A DNA stretch of 64,000 nucleotides from Amycolatopsis decaplanina DSM 44594 (GCF_000342005.1 NZ_AOHO01000077.1:186001-250000), one strand, 5' to 3'. Shown: positions 40,988 to 49,641, counted from the first letter of the stretch. Notes: generated from the sequence alone by a model not told the origin. Numbers and translations: made by a program.

Positions 40988-42265
40988 TCAGAGTTCGGGG
41001 TGGTGGCGGCGCAGCAGCCGCCGGAGCACGGTCGCCCGCGCGCCGATGGCGAAGACGAGGGCGGCGAACCCGCCGACCGGTCCCATCGCCGGGACGAGCG
41101 CGGCGGCGGCCAGCGGGGTGGCGATCAGTCCGGCGATCGAGGCCGACGCGGTGAGGGTGAGAACCTTGCTGTTGGTGTTCTCGATCAGGAATCCCGCGTA
41201 AAGCCGGACAGCGAACAGCACCGTTTCGACCAGGACGAAGACGCCGAGGACCACGTACGCGCCGACGGTGTCTTCGGCGGTCAGCACCGCACGGGCCGCC
41301 GGGATGACGAGGGCGATCCCCGCCAGGACGAGGAACGCGAGCGAGCCCCGTTCGACCAGTTTCAGCAGCTCGACCGCACGGGCCCGGCCCGCCGCCGCGC
41401 CGCTGCCGCGCAGCCGGGCCGAAATCGTCGGCTGGTGCACCCGGAGCTGATAGAACAACAGCGAGCAGAACGCGCTGCTGGCCAGCAAGGCGACGTAGAA
41501 CGGCCCACTGTCGACGGTCCGGCCCGCCAGTGCCAGCACGCCGAACACCGTCGACGTCGCGAGGACGTCCAGCACCTCGGTCATCCCGAGCAGCACGGTG
41601 GTCCGGCCGAAGGCGGGCAGGAGCCGGTGCCCGTCGATCCTTTCCCCGCGTAGCCACTTCTTCGGCAGCAGCGCCGCGGAGAAGCCGAGAATGAGCAGGA
41701 TCCCGCCGAGCAACAGGCCGAGGTGCGTCAACGGTGACCAGCGGACGAACCAGGTGCCCGCGGTCACGGCGCCGACCACCAGCGCGCCCGCCGTGAACGC
41801 CAGGGCGTCCAAAGTGGACTTCCCGGTGAAGCGGTGCAGGCCGGAGACGGTCATCAGCAGGCCACCGGAGATCGACCAGCCCGCGGCCGTCAGGTACAGC
41901 GCGACGTCCGAGTCCGGCGCGACGATCAGCGCGACCGCCATCGCCGCCAAGACCACCACTACCGGGACGACGGCGACCCGGACGGCCAAGGCCGCGACCG
42001 CGTCCCGGGTCATCCGCAGGCGGGGCAGGCATTTCAGCGCCGACTTCTCCGCCGCGGACGGCACGAAGTTGAGCCACGTCATCAGCCCGAGCGCGGTGGC
42101 GAACCGGCCGTAGTCGTGCGCACCCCACGCGGTGACCAGCACCAGGCCCATCGCCTGGATCGCCAGCCGGAAGACGCCACGCCCGGCGAGCAGCCGGAGC
42201 ACCATCGACGGCTTCGGCGCCGCGATCGACGCGGTGCCGGCGCCGGTGAGCGAGGTGCCGGTCAA
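40988..42265 (-). CDS. Polysaccharide/lipid flippase-like membrane protein (MOP/Wzx-like)
   Basis: A 425-aa protein with about 12 predicted helices and no soluble domain. It resembles polysaccharide export flippases (RGVFRLAIQAMGLVLVTAWGAHDYGRFATALGL is a Wzx-like start). The ATG at 42265 overlaps the stop of the upstream glycosyltransferase gene by 4 nt. This would move a lipid-linked or small polar product across the membrane for the operon. A MATE-type exporter is the alternative; the low sequence conservation of the superfamily limits certainty. Confidence 0.7.
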   Translation of the reverse strand: MTGTSLTGAGTASIAAPKPSMVLRLLAGRGVFRLAIQAMGLVLVTAWGAHDYGRFATALGLMTWLNFVPSAAEKSALKCLPRLRMTRDAVAALAVRVAVVPVVVVLAAMAVALIVAPDSDVALYLTAAGWSISGGLLMTVSGLHRFTGKSTLDALAFTAGALVVGAVTAGTWFVRWSPLTHLGLLLGGILLILGFSAALLPKKWLRGERIDGHRLLPAFGRTTVLLGMTEVLDVLATSTVFGVLALAGRTVDSGPFYVALLASSAFCSLLFYQLRVHQPTISARLRGSGAAAGRARAVELLKLVERGSLAFLVLAGIALVIPAARAVLTAEDTVGAYVVLGVFVLVETVLFAVRLYAGFLIENTNSKVLTLTASASIAGLIATPLAAAALVPAMGPVGGFAALVFAIGARATVLRRLLRRHHPEL

Positions 42266-44496
42266 GGGAGCGGTACCGCCATACCCTGCTCGTCGAGCAG
42301 GAATTTCAGCGTGCCGCGCAACTCGTCCTCGGCCGCGAGCACCTCGCGTACGGTCGGCGCCGAAAGCACGGCGTAGCCCATCTTGTAGCCCGCCTGCTCG
42401 TACGGTTTGACGTACGAATCCTCCTCCGCGAACAGCTCCAGGTTGTGCACCGCGGGCATGGCGCGGACCTCGTCGGTGCCTTCGATCCGCACGATCCGGC
42501 CGCCGCGGTCGGAGGCGAGGATGTGGATGAGCGTCGGCCGCGGGTCGCGGGGCGAGAGCACGACCTCACCGCCGGTCGCGGCGGCGATCCCCGCGGCGAT
42601 CAGGTCGACACCGGTGCTGTGCTCGATCGCCTCGGCCAGGCCGTTCCCGCCCATCCGGGCGCCCATCTCGATCAGGTAGAACTTCCCGTCGCGACCCAGG
42701 ACGGCGTCGAGGGTGAGCGGCCCGGTGCGGTAGCCGAGTTCGGCGCACAGCGCGGCCAGCATCACCGGGAGCGCGCGGTCGACCACCGGCGGCAGGCCGG
42801 CGGGCAGGAGGTGGGACGCCGTGACGAAGAACGGTGGCGGGGTCAGCGTGCGCCGGGTGACCGCGTGGAACACGATCCGGCCGTCGACCACGAGTGCTTC
42901 GATCGTGTAGTGCGAGCCGTCGAGGTGTTCCTCGACGACCAGCTTGCCGGACGGCGAGAACGCGAGAGAGTCGGAGAACGCGGTGTTCAGGCCGCCGGGG
43001 CTCGCGCACGAGACGACACCGCGGCTCCCGGAGGAGTCGACCGGTTTCACCAGCGTGGGGAATCGCAGTTGCTGCGCGGCGAGCGCGAGGTCCGGACCGG
43101 GCTTCCCGCCGACACTGCGGTAGGTCGGCAGGCGCAGCCGGTCACAGAGTTCGCGGAAGACGGACTTGTCGACGGAAGCGGCGACGGCGGCTTCGGGCAG
43201 CGGGTCCGGCAGGTTCCAGTGCCGGGTGAGCCAGGCGAGCGCGGGCAGCCCGACGTCGCTGGCGGGACAGAGCACCCCGGCGATGTCGTCCCGTCCCTCG
43301 AGCGCCGCCGCGATCTGCTCCGGCGCGCGGACGCTGACCTGGACGAACTCGTCGGCCAGCGCCACGGCGGGTGCGCTCGCGCGGACGTCCACGCAGATGG
43401 TGCGGAAACCGAGTTCCCGCGCCCGGTGATACGTGCTGACCGAACCGTCGGCCCCGCCCAGGATCACCAGGCTCCGAGCCGCCGCCGTGTCTTCGGTGTT
43501 CTTCACTCCCGCTTGCCTTTCCCCAGGATGGATCTCGGCGATGGCCGAGGCGTAGAGCCGGTCGTCCTCGTCGACCGGGAAGTTGGCTTCCCTGATGTAG
43601 AACTGCCGTGGCCGCGCCTGTCCCGCGCCGACCACGACCAGGTAGCGGACGGACAACGCGAGCACGGTCAGCAGCACGGAGAACATGACGAACGTCAGTG
43701 CCGACGCGGCGGTCAGTCCGAGAAGCCCGGTGGCGGCCGCGATCCCCGCGAGCACCGAGATCCCGGCGGTCAGCATCGCCGTGGTCGAAGCCACCGTCGT
43801 CAGCCGCCGGGTGAAACCGACGAACAACTCGATGGCGTGCGAGGAAAGGAAGCCGAAGCCCACTTTGGACTCACCGCGTTCGCGGGCCCGGTGTGCCACC
43901 TGGACGGTGGTGTAGCGGCTGGTCAGCCTCGGCACGGTGGCGAGGAAGTACGGGGTGCCCAGCCGGAGGTCGACGATCTTGCGCGCGAGCTCCGTACGCA
44001 CCAAGCGGAAAGCCGTCGCGCCGGGCGGGATCTCGATGCGCAGGACGCGGCGGCCGAGGAAATGGAAGGCCGCGGTGCCCCAGCGTCTCAGTAAGGGATC
44101 TTGCCTATTGGTGCGAACACCGAAAACGGCGTCGTTGCCCTCCTCGGCCGCGGTGATCAATTTCCCCGCTTCGGAGGCCGGGAACTGCTGATCGGCGTCG
44201 ATGTGCAGGAGCCACGGTTTCCCCGCGTACCGATAGCCGGCGGAAAAGGCCGCTTCGAACCCGAAGTTCCTGGTGAAGGACAGGTATCGCACCCGTGGGT
44301 CGGTGTGCGCGAGCGCCCGGATGACGTCCAGTGTCCCGTCGGTGCTCCCATCGTCCACATAGAGCAGTTCGAGTGGGAGATTGCCCAACTCGGCGACGAT
44401 CTCCTGATAAGAGGGCTCGACGTTGTCGACTTCGTTGAAGCACGGGACGACTACGGTGAGTCCACTCTGTACAGGTCCGGGTATCGGCCAGCTCAT
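42262..44496 (-). CDS. GT2 glycosyltransferase fused to ATP-grasp ligase
   Basis: A 744-aa two-part protein. Residues 11-230 are a family-2 glycosyltransferase of the dolichol-phosphate-mannose-synthase/GtrB type (VVVPCFNEVDNVEPS, YVDDGS at 46-51, HIDADQQFP with the DXD-like motif at 100-102). Two hydrophobic helices follow (about 235-258 and 262-290). Residues 340-744 are an ATP-grasp enzyme (FPTLVKPVDSSGSRGV near 479-494; LIEMGARMGGNG at 608-619). It could glycosylate a polyprenyl phosphate and ligate an acid to an amine. An internal GTG at 43506 (residue 331) has AAAGG upstream and might start a separate ATP-grasp protein. It heads the leftward operon. Confidence 0.85.
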   Translation of the reverse strand: MSWPIPGPVQSGLTVVVPCFNEVDNVEPSYQEIVAELGNLPLELLYVDDGSTDGTLDVIRALAHTDPRVRYLSFTRNFGFEAAFSAGYRYAGKPWLLHIDADQQFPASEAGKLITAAEEGNDAVFGVRTNRQDPLLRRWGTAAFHFLGRRVLRIEIPPGATAFRLVRTELARKIVDLRLGTPYFLATVPRLTSRYTTVQVAHRARERGESKVGFGFLSSHAIELFVGFTRRLTTVASTTAMLTAGISVLAGIAAATGLLGLTAASALTFVMFSVLLTVLALSVRYLVVVGAGQARPRQFYIREANFPVDEDDRLYASAIAEIHPGERQAGVKNTEDTAAARSLVILGGADGSVSTYHRARELGFRTICVDVRASAPAVALADEFVQVSVRAPEQIAAALEGRDDIAGVLCPASDVGLPALAWLTRHWNLPDPLPEAAVAASVDKSVFRELCDRLRLPTYRSVGGKPGPDLALAAQQLRFPTLVKPVDSSGSRGVVSCASPGGLNTAFSDSLAFSPSGKLVVEEHLDGSHYTIEALVVDGRIVFHAVTRRTLTPPPFFVTASHLLPAGLPPVVDRALPVMLAALCAELGYRTGPLTLDAVLGRDGKFYLIEMGARMGGNGLAEAIEHSTGVDLIAAGIAAATGGEVVLSPRDPRPTLIHILASDRGGRIVRIEGTDEVRAMPAVHNLELFAEEDSYVKPYEQAGYKMGYAVLSAPTVREVLAAEDELRGTLKFLLDEQGMAVPLP

Positions 44497-44766
44497 CTGT
44501 CGAATCCCTGCGGTGAGTGCGCTATTGTGTTCGTAGCGTCACCCGTCGTGATTTCACGGTTCATGAGTCCCCTTGGCCCAGGCGCCCGGCAGGTCGTGCC
44601 GGCTCGAAAGTTCCCGTGTTATAGGCAGACTCGCTTTGTTCCCGCCAGCACATGCCGAAAGTTCGTCCTTTCAGCTCAGTCGAAAAGGTGGGAAGTCGGT
44701 CGAAAACCGGGTGAACCCGGCGCGGGGTATTCCCAAACCCGCCTCGATGGCGCAGGCTTGCGCGCC

Positions 44767-45543
44767 ATGTGGACTGTGGGGGTGAGTGCTGCCTGGCGAG
44801 CCGCCTATCGGCGGTCCGTGCGGTCGGCCTTCGCGACGGTGCCGTTCTACCGGGAGCGCTGGGCTCTCGACGGCAGAACGGATCCCGTGCTGGTGCCCGG
44901 TCGCACCGGGACGGATTCCGGCGCGGCGCCGCTGGCCGAGGCGATGCACAAGATCGTCGACCTGGTGCCGCTCGCCGGTGGCGCGCACCAGGTCGAGCCG
45001 AGCCGTGGCCTGGGTCCCGTGCTGCGTAAGGCACGTTCGGTGACCGGGGACGCACTGGTCGTCGTGCTCGGCGGCGACGAGGTGCGGCCGCCGGTGGACC
45101 TGCCGCGCGGAGTTCGTTGCTGCGTGGTCGATCCCGACGTCCCGGCGCCGAGTGTGGTGGCGGAACTGTCCTCCGCGCTTCGCCGCGGTCGTCGCGTGCT
45201 CGCGGTCGGTGACGACAAGCAACTGGCCGTCTTCGCCGCGGCGCTGCCCGAAGACCGTGCGTACCGGGTCGAATCCGTACCGCGACGAGAACTGGACACG
45301 ATGGACTCCGGCCCGTACGGGGTGCTCCACGATCCGGCGCTGGGTTACCTGGGCGCGATCGAAGAATGCGGTCGCTGGCATCTCGACTGGCCTCGCGTCT
45401 ACGCGCGCCCGACGACGGGCGGTCTCGCGTTCACCCTGCTACGCCAGGATTCCCCGCGGTTCGTGGACGTCCTTCCGGCGGGCGGGGTCCGCGGCGAGAT
45501 CGCGCCGTGCCCGCGACACGGGACGCCGGTCGTGCTCACGTGA
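44767..45543 (+). CDS. Unknown protein, PaaK/LuxE-like ends
   Basis: A 258-aa protein I cannot assign. The N-terminus AAYRRSVRSAFATVPFYRERW resembles the start of phenylacetate-CoA ligase-like adenylating enzymes. The C-terminal region with LGYLGAIEECGRWHLDWPRV, then GGLAFTLLRQDSPRFVDVL, resembles a PaaK/LuxE-type end. The length is well short of PaaK (~430 aa), and no full AMP-binding motif is evident, so it is either a shortened or a distinct protein. The start (ATG 44767) has no clear RBS; a GTG a few codons on is an alternative. It leads into three paralogous acyltransferases. Confidence 0.6.
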   Translation: MWTVGVSAAWRAAYRRSVRSAFATVPFYRERWALDGRTDPVLVPGRTGTDSGAAPLAEAMHKIVDLVPLAGGAHQVEPSRGLGPVLRKARSVTGDALVVVLGGDEVRPPVDLPRGVRCCVVDPDVPAPSVVAELSSALRRGRRVLAVGDDKQLAVFAAALPEDRAYRVESVPRRELDTMDSGPYGVLHDPALGYLGAIEECGRWHLDWPRVYARPTTGGLAFTLLRQDSPRFVDVLPAGGVRGEIAPCPRHGTPVVLT

Positions 45544-45653
45544 AGATCGGCTTCCACGATCCCCGTACCGACCGGTCTGCCCGAATCCGAGGCCACGCTG
45601 GGATTCCGGGCTTGCCCGGGTTACTCCGCGGCCGTGCCGAGACAGGTACTGGG

Positions 45654-46757
45654 ATGGTGACGATGAAGGTGGCGGCACGGAGCACCGCGTTCGAGGTCGA
45701 GGTGCTCGATCCGAGGAGCGCGGCCGAACCCGAAGGCTGGCGTGGTTTCCTGCGGCGGGCGAGGTTGTGGCCGGTCTGGGAGTACGAGGTCCTGCGCAGG
45801 GAAGCCTGGATGGCGAAGAACCCCGCGGTGCTCGCGGTACTCCGCCGGGGCGATGAGATCGTCGGCGCTTTCACCGTGATGGTGTGCCGTGGCTGGCGGG
45901 CGGGGGACTTCGCACCGTTGTCCGTCTTCGGTGGACGGTTCCGTCCGCGCTGGGCCGAGGCCTACCTCTGGCAGCTCAGCGGCTATCCCGCCGGGATGCT
46001 CGACGAGCGGCTGGACGAGACCGAGCGGCGGGAAGTGGTCCGCCGATTCGAACGGGCACTGTGCGCCCACCTCGGTCCGGGACTGCTGGGCGTGATCTAC
46101 CGCGCGATGAACCCGGAACTCCTGCCCGCGCTGGAAGGCCGCGGCCGGATGTCCCGCGAGATCGACCCGGCGGCCGTGCTGTCCAACAATTATTCCACTG
46201 TGGACGATTGGGAACGGGCACTCGACGGCGAGACCCGGAAGACGCTGCACGATCTGCGTGAGGACGGGGACCTGCACACCGAAGCGGCTTCCGCCCGCGA
46301 GGACCTGGACTGCCACGAACTCGCCGTGATGCTCAACGCCCACCGCGCCAGGCAGGACGACCGGGCCTGGGCGGGGGGACAGCGGTCGAGGTTCGGCGGG
46401 CTGCACATGGACACCCGGAGCCCGATCGCACCGTCCTACCTGGACGCGCTCGTCCGCCGTCCGGACGTCATCACCCGTACCTACCGCGACGGATCCGGGC
46501 GGCTGCTGGGATTCGGCACGGTGTTCGACGCCGACGACGGATGCGTGCTGCACCAGTGGGCCGCGCTGCCGAGTGCGAGCGGCGGCCGGAAAGGGCTCTA
46601 TGTCGACTTCTACGCCAGGGGAGTGGAGCACATGATCACGCATCGGCGCCCCGAACTGACCGCCGGACGGGCGATGCTGGAGAACAAGACCCCGCTCGGT
46701 TTCGGCACCAGGTCCCTGGTGTCGGTCGCCGTGCCGAGACCGGTGCTGGGCCGATGA
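45654..46757 (+). CDS. BioF2/FemAB-like acyltransferase, paralog 1
   Basis: A 367-aa protein of the GNAT-fold BioF2-like/FemAB group, whose members acylate or aminoacylate cell-envelope precursors. It has an N-terminal GNAT half, an arginine-rich helix (DDWERALDGETRKTLHDLRE, about 180-200) where FemAB proteins bind substrate, and a second GNAT half ending VDFYARGVEHMITHRRPEL. It is about 25-40% similar by eye to its two neighbours, sharing VLDPR, RRFERA and the RPDVITRTYRDG block. Start chosen at ATG 45654; ATG 45663 or a GTG at the previous stop (45541) are alternatives. The ATGA overlap with paralog 2 indicates an operon. Confidence 0.72.
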   Translation: MVTMKVAARSTAFEVEVLDPRSAAEPEGWRGFLRRARLWPVWEYEVLRREAWMAKNPAVLAVLRRGDEIVGAFTVMVCRGWRAGDFAPLSVFGGRFRPRWAEAYLWQLSGYPAGMLDERLDETERREVVRRFERALCAHLGPGLLGVIYRAMNPELLPALEGRGRMSREIDPAAVLSNNYSTVDDWERALDGETRKTLHDLREDGDLHTEAASAREDLDCHELAVMLNAHRARQDDRAWAGGQRSRFGGLHMDTRSPIAPSYLDALVRRPDVITRTYRDGSGRLLGFGTVFDADDGCVLHQWAALPSASGGRKGLYVDFYARGVEHMITHRRPELTAGRAMLENKTPLGFGTRSLVSVAVPRPVLGR

Positions 46758-47797
46758 CCTGGGAAGTGCGGGTGCTCGACCCGCGGACCGATCCGGAACC
46801 CGAGGGCTGGGCCGGATTCCTCGCCGCGCAGCAGGCCCCGGTTCCCTGGGACTACGGGTTGCTGCGGGTGGAGTCGCGCTTTTCCCGCAGCCCCAACGTG
46901 CTCACCGTGATCAGCGACGGGGGCGAGATCGTCGCCGCGGTGCTGGCGATGCTGTGCGCCCCGGTCTCGCCGGACCGTCCCGGGGCGGTGCGCGGCGTGG
47001 CACGGCTGGGACCGCGCTGGGTCGAGGTGCAGCACGCGTGGCTTTCCGGATACCCGCCGTGGTTGTTCGCGGACGGCGTCGACGCCGCCGACCGGCGGGA
47101 GATCATGCGCCGGTTCGAGCGGGCCGTCGGCCGCTTCACCGGACCCGGGTGCTTGGGCGTCGTCTACCGCACCGTCCCGCCGGAGTCGCTCGACATGCTG
47201 ACCGGACGGGGAAGGCCCGTGCGCGACACGATGCCGACCTCGGTGCTGGAGAACCGGTTCGTCGACGTCGACGGGTGGCTGGCGTCCCTGCGCCGGAGCA
47301 GACGGCTGAGCCTGCGTGGCCAGTCGAAGAAGATCGCCGCCGACCCGGACGTGATCGTCCGCACCGAGGCCGCCCGCACCGACCTCGACGCCCTGGAGCT
47401 GGCCACCCTGCTGCGTGAGCACCGCGAGCGGATGGGGCCGGTGAAGTTCGACCGGCGTGGTCCGGTCACCGCCGAATACCTCGGCGAACTCATACGCCGG
47501 CCGGACGTGATCACTTCGACCTACCACGACGGCGAGGGCAGGCTGCTCGCGTTCACCAACGTGCTCGATCACCCCGTGGCGCCGCTGCACCAGCATTGGG
47601 CCGCGCTGGCCCCGGAGGAGGGACGGCCGAAGCACCTCTACTTCGAGGCGGTCGTCCGGAACGTGCGCTACATGATCGAGGGAAACCGGAAGTCCCTGTC
47701 GATGGGGCGGGGGCTGACCGACCTCAAGGCGACGCTCGGCTTCCAGCCGGTCCCGTTGCTCGGGGTCATCGTGCCGAGACCGGTGACGCGATGGTGA
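46754..47797 (+). CDS. BioF2/FemAB-like acyltransferase, paralog 2
   Basis: A 347-aa paralog of the preceding protein. It starts MTWEVRVLDPRTDPEPEGWAGF, matching VEVLDPRSAAEPEGW in paralog 1, and shares RREIMRRFERAVGRFTGPG and GELIRRPDVITSTYHDGEGRL. The arginine/lysine-rich helix is LASLRRSRRLSLRGQSKKI. The overlap with the first stop (ATGA) and the 7-nt overlap with the next start show tight coupling. The acceptor and donor are unknown; aminoacyl-tRNA or acyl-CoA are the family options. Confidence 0.75.
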   Translation: MTWEVRVLDPRTDPEPEGWAGFLAAQQAPVPWDYGLLRVESRFSRSPNVLTVISDGGEIVAAVLAMLCAPVSPDRPGAVRGVARLGPRWVEVQHAWLSGYPPWLFADGVDAADRREIMRRFERAVGRFTGPGCLGVVYRTVPPESLDMLTGRGRPVRDTMPTSVLENRFVDVDGWLASLRRSRRLSLRGQSKKIAADPDVIVRTEAARTDLDALELATLLREHRERMGPVKFDRRGPVTAEYLGELIRRPDVITSTYHDGEGRLLAFTNVLDHPVAPLHQHWAALAPEEGRPKHLYFEAVVRNVRYMIEGNRKSLSMGRGLTDLKATLGFQPVPLLGVIVPRPVTRW

Positions 47798-48813
47798 TCG
47801 AGGTACTGGACCCCCGCCGCGATCCGGAGCCCGCGTACTGGAAATCGTTGCGGGCCAAGGCCGGTCTGCGCGCGGACTGGAGCTGGGAGGTACTCACCAC
47901 CCAGGCGTGGGCGGCGCGCACCGAGCAGCCGGTCACGGTCCTGCTCGAAGACGGGGAACCGCGCGGCGTGGTCAGTTCCGCGTGGGTCACCGGACTCACC
48001 CGGCGGCACCGGTTCGCCCGTACGGCGGGACGCGGACGGCTTGGCGGGCTCGACGTCCGTGCCCCCGGTTCGGGTGCGATGCCTGGCTGGTGGTTCGACG
48101 GCGCGGACGGTGACGGCGGCGTCGGCAGACTGCTGGACTCCTTCGTCCCGGCCATGCGCGCGGAACTCGGCTTCGGCCTGCGCGGGCTTCTGGTGCGCCA
48201 GGTCGGCGAGTCCGGAGTGGACAGTGTGCGCGGCGGGCTGAAGATGGTGCGCCGGACCGAGGACGTCGCCGTCCTCGACGTCTCGCCGTTCTCGAGCCGG
48301 GACGACTGGATGTACTCGCTGGCCAGGAAACGCAAACAGAACCTGCGCAAGATCTTCCGCACCTTCGAGGCCGATCCGTCGCTTGAGGTGCGCGTGCGGC
48401 GGGGTGCCGAGGCCGATCCGGTCGAGATCGCGGAACTGTTGCGGCACAACGAGTCCAAACACCACGATGTGCCGATCGTGCCGCTTCCCGCGTTCGTGGG
48501 GTATGTGAGCGCCCTCCTGCGGCAGCCGGACGTGCACGTCATCGAGTACCGCGAGACGGCCACGGGCCGGGCGATCGCCGTCGCGACCTTGCTCGATCAC
48601 CCGACGCTGCCGATCGCCCGGCATTGGGCGGCGCTGCCACCGGAACTCGGCGGGCGGCCCAATCTGTACTTCCACTTCTACGGCGAAGCGGTGCGCTGGG
48701 CGGTGGAAGCCGGGCGGCCGCAGGTGGTGTTCGGCAAGAAGATGTCCGAAATGAAGGCTTCGCTGGGGGCTCATCTGGTGCCGCAGTACGCGGCCGCGGT
48801 CGCGATGCTCTAA
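47791..48813 (+). CDS. BioF2/FemAB-like acyltransferase, paralog 3
   Basis: A 340-aa protein and third tandem paralog, again opening VIEVLDPRRDPEP. The basic helix DDWMYSLARKRKQNLRKIFR is the most FemAB/BioF2-like of the three, and the second half has VHVIEYRETATGRAIAVATLLD and the closing FGKKMSEMKASLGAH. The first halves are shuffled relative to paralogs 1 and 2, so this copy is the most divergent. Its stop is 3 nt before the hairpin repeat at 48816, which should end the transcript. Confidence 0.75.
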   Translation: MVIEVLDPRRDPEPAYWKSLRAKAGLRADWSWEVLTTQAWAARTEQPVTVLLEDGEPRGVVSSAWVTGLTRRHRFARTAGRGRLGGLDVRAPGSGAMPGWWFDGADGDGGVGRLLDSFVPAMRAELGFGLRGLLVRQVGESGVDSVRGGLKMVRRTEDVAVLDVSPFSSRDDWMYSLARKRKQNLRKIFRTFEADPSLEVRVRRGAEADPVEIAELLRHNESKHHDVPIVPLPAFVGYVSALLRQPDVHVIEYRETATGRAIAVATLLDHPTLPIARHWAALPPELGGRPNLYFHFYGEAVRWAVEAGRPQVVFGKKMSEMKASLGAHLVPQYAAAVAML

Positions 48814-48815
48814 GA

Positions 48816-48861
48816 CTCGTGAGTGGTTAGGACGGTTAGAACCGTCCTAACCACTCACGAG
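48816..48861. repeat. 46-bp perfect hairpin repeat, copy 2
   Basis: Perfect 22-nt arms at 48816-48837 and 48840-48861 around central AG. Relative to copy 1 at 38432 the stem differs by one base pair, G-C there and T-A here, so both arms changed together and pairing is kept. The TetR gene on the minus strand uses the TCA at 48855-48857 as its stop, the same position within the element as in copy 1. Confidence 0.85.
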
Positions 48862-49529
48862 GTGGTGGAAGCCAACCCGCGCAGGAACAGGTCGATGGCG
48901 AACTCGAACCGTTCCTGCGCGGTCTCCGCGGTGAAGTACTCGCGCGCGCCCAGCAGGTTCGGGAAAGCGCCGGGCGGGAACGATGTCATGTACTCGACCA
49001 TCCGCCTGCCGCGCTCCTCCTGTTCGGCCAGGTTGATGTCGCCGTGTTGCCAGCCGGCCCCTTCGTAGGCGAAAGCCTTGGCATAGAGCCATAACGCGTC
49101 GGCGGCGAACAGTGCCCGCTTGAGGTCGAGGCCACCCGCGCGCAGCACCGCGAGCATCGCTTCGGCCTGCTGCAAGGCGTTCGCGCCGACCGGGACGGGG
49201 ATGGTCCACGCGATCTTGGCGATCCCGGGGAACGACGTCAGCGCGCGCACGTTCTCGCGCAGCAGGTCTTTCGCCTGCTCGACCCACCGCCGCGGATCGG
49301 GCTCCGGGAACGGGCCGAAGTCGAGGACGTGGTCGACCATCAGCTCGTGGAGCTCTTCCTTGTTCGCGACATGGGCGTAGAGCGACGCCGGGCCGGTCTC
49401 CAGCGCCTGGGCCACGCGCCGCATGCTCACCGCCTCCAGCCCTTCGGCGGCGAGGAGGTCCAATGCCGTCTTCACCACGAGGTCCTGGGACAGCACGGGT
49501 TTCTCGGCGCGACGCCGGGGCCTGCTCAC
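48855..49529 (-). CDS. TetR-family regulator with TetR_C_1-type effector domain
   Basis: A 224-aa repressor. The helix-turn-helix is within about 15-58 (DLVVKTALDLLAAEGLEAV, then RRVAQALETGPASLYAHVANK), and the C-terminal domain (LRAGGLDLKRALFAADALWLY) is of the class that binds large planar drugs. It starts GTG at 49529. It is divergent from the SgcJ-like gene; the gap carries three regularly spaced operator repeats. The C-terminal Ser and stop are encoded in the hairpin repeat. Confidence 0.86.
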   Translation of the reverse strand: MSRPRRRAEKPVLSQDLVVKTALDLLAAEGLEAVSMRRVAQALETGPASLYAHVANKEELHELMVDHVLDFGPFPEPDPRRWVEQAKDLLRENVRALTSFPGIAKIAWTIPVPVGANALQQAEAMLAVLRAGGLDLKRALFAADALWLYAKAFAYEGAGWQHGDINLAEQEERGRRMVEYMTSFPPGAFPNLLGAREYFTAETAQERFEFAIDLFLRGLASTTS

Positions 49530-49569
49530 TTCGTTCGCCTCCTGATCCGGGGTTCGCCGGGAACTCTAC

Positions 49570-49624
49570 TTGACGCGAACACTGTTCGTCTGTAGAACGG
49601 TGTTCGTCAAACGAACGCTGTTCG
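49570..49624 (+). promoter_or_regulatory. Promoter and three tandem TetR operators (18-bp period)
   Basis: CGAACACTGTTCG (49576-49588, perfect palindrome), AGAACGGTGTTCG (49594-49606) and CGAACGCTGTTCG (49612-49624) begin exactly 18 bp apart. TTGACG (49570-49575) and TAGAAC (49593-49598) are 17 bp apart; the first operator fills the spacer and the second overlaps the -10. This is a strong picture of autoregulation and repression by the divergent TetR protein. Confidence 0.75.
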
Positions 49625-49641
49625 TCCAACTGGAGGAAGCC

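Noticed and set aside
39155-41653. 832-codon plus-strand frame over the carbamoyltransferase and part of the flippase
   Set aside because: No family features and low-complexity sequence; it lies opposite strongly supported genes.
44497-44766. Possible gene in the divergent spacer
   Set aside because: No frame with plausible composition and RBS; most likely promoters for the two arms.
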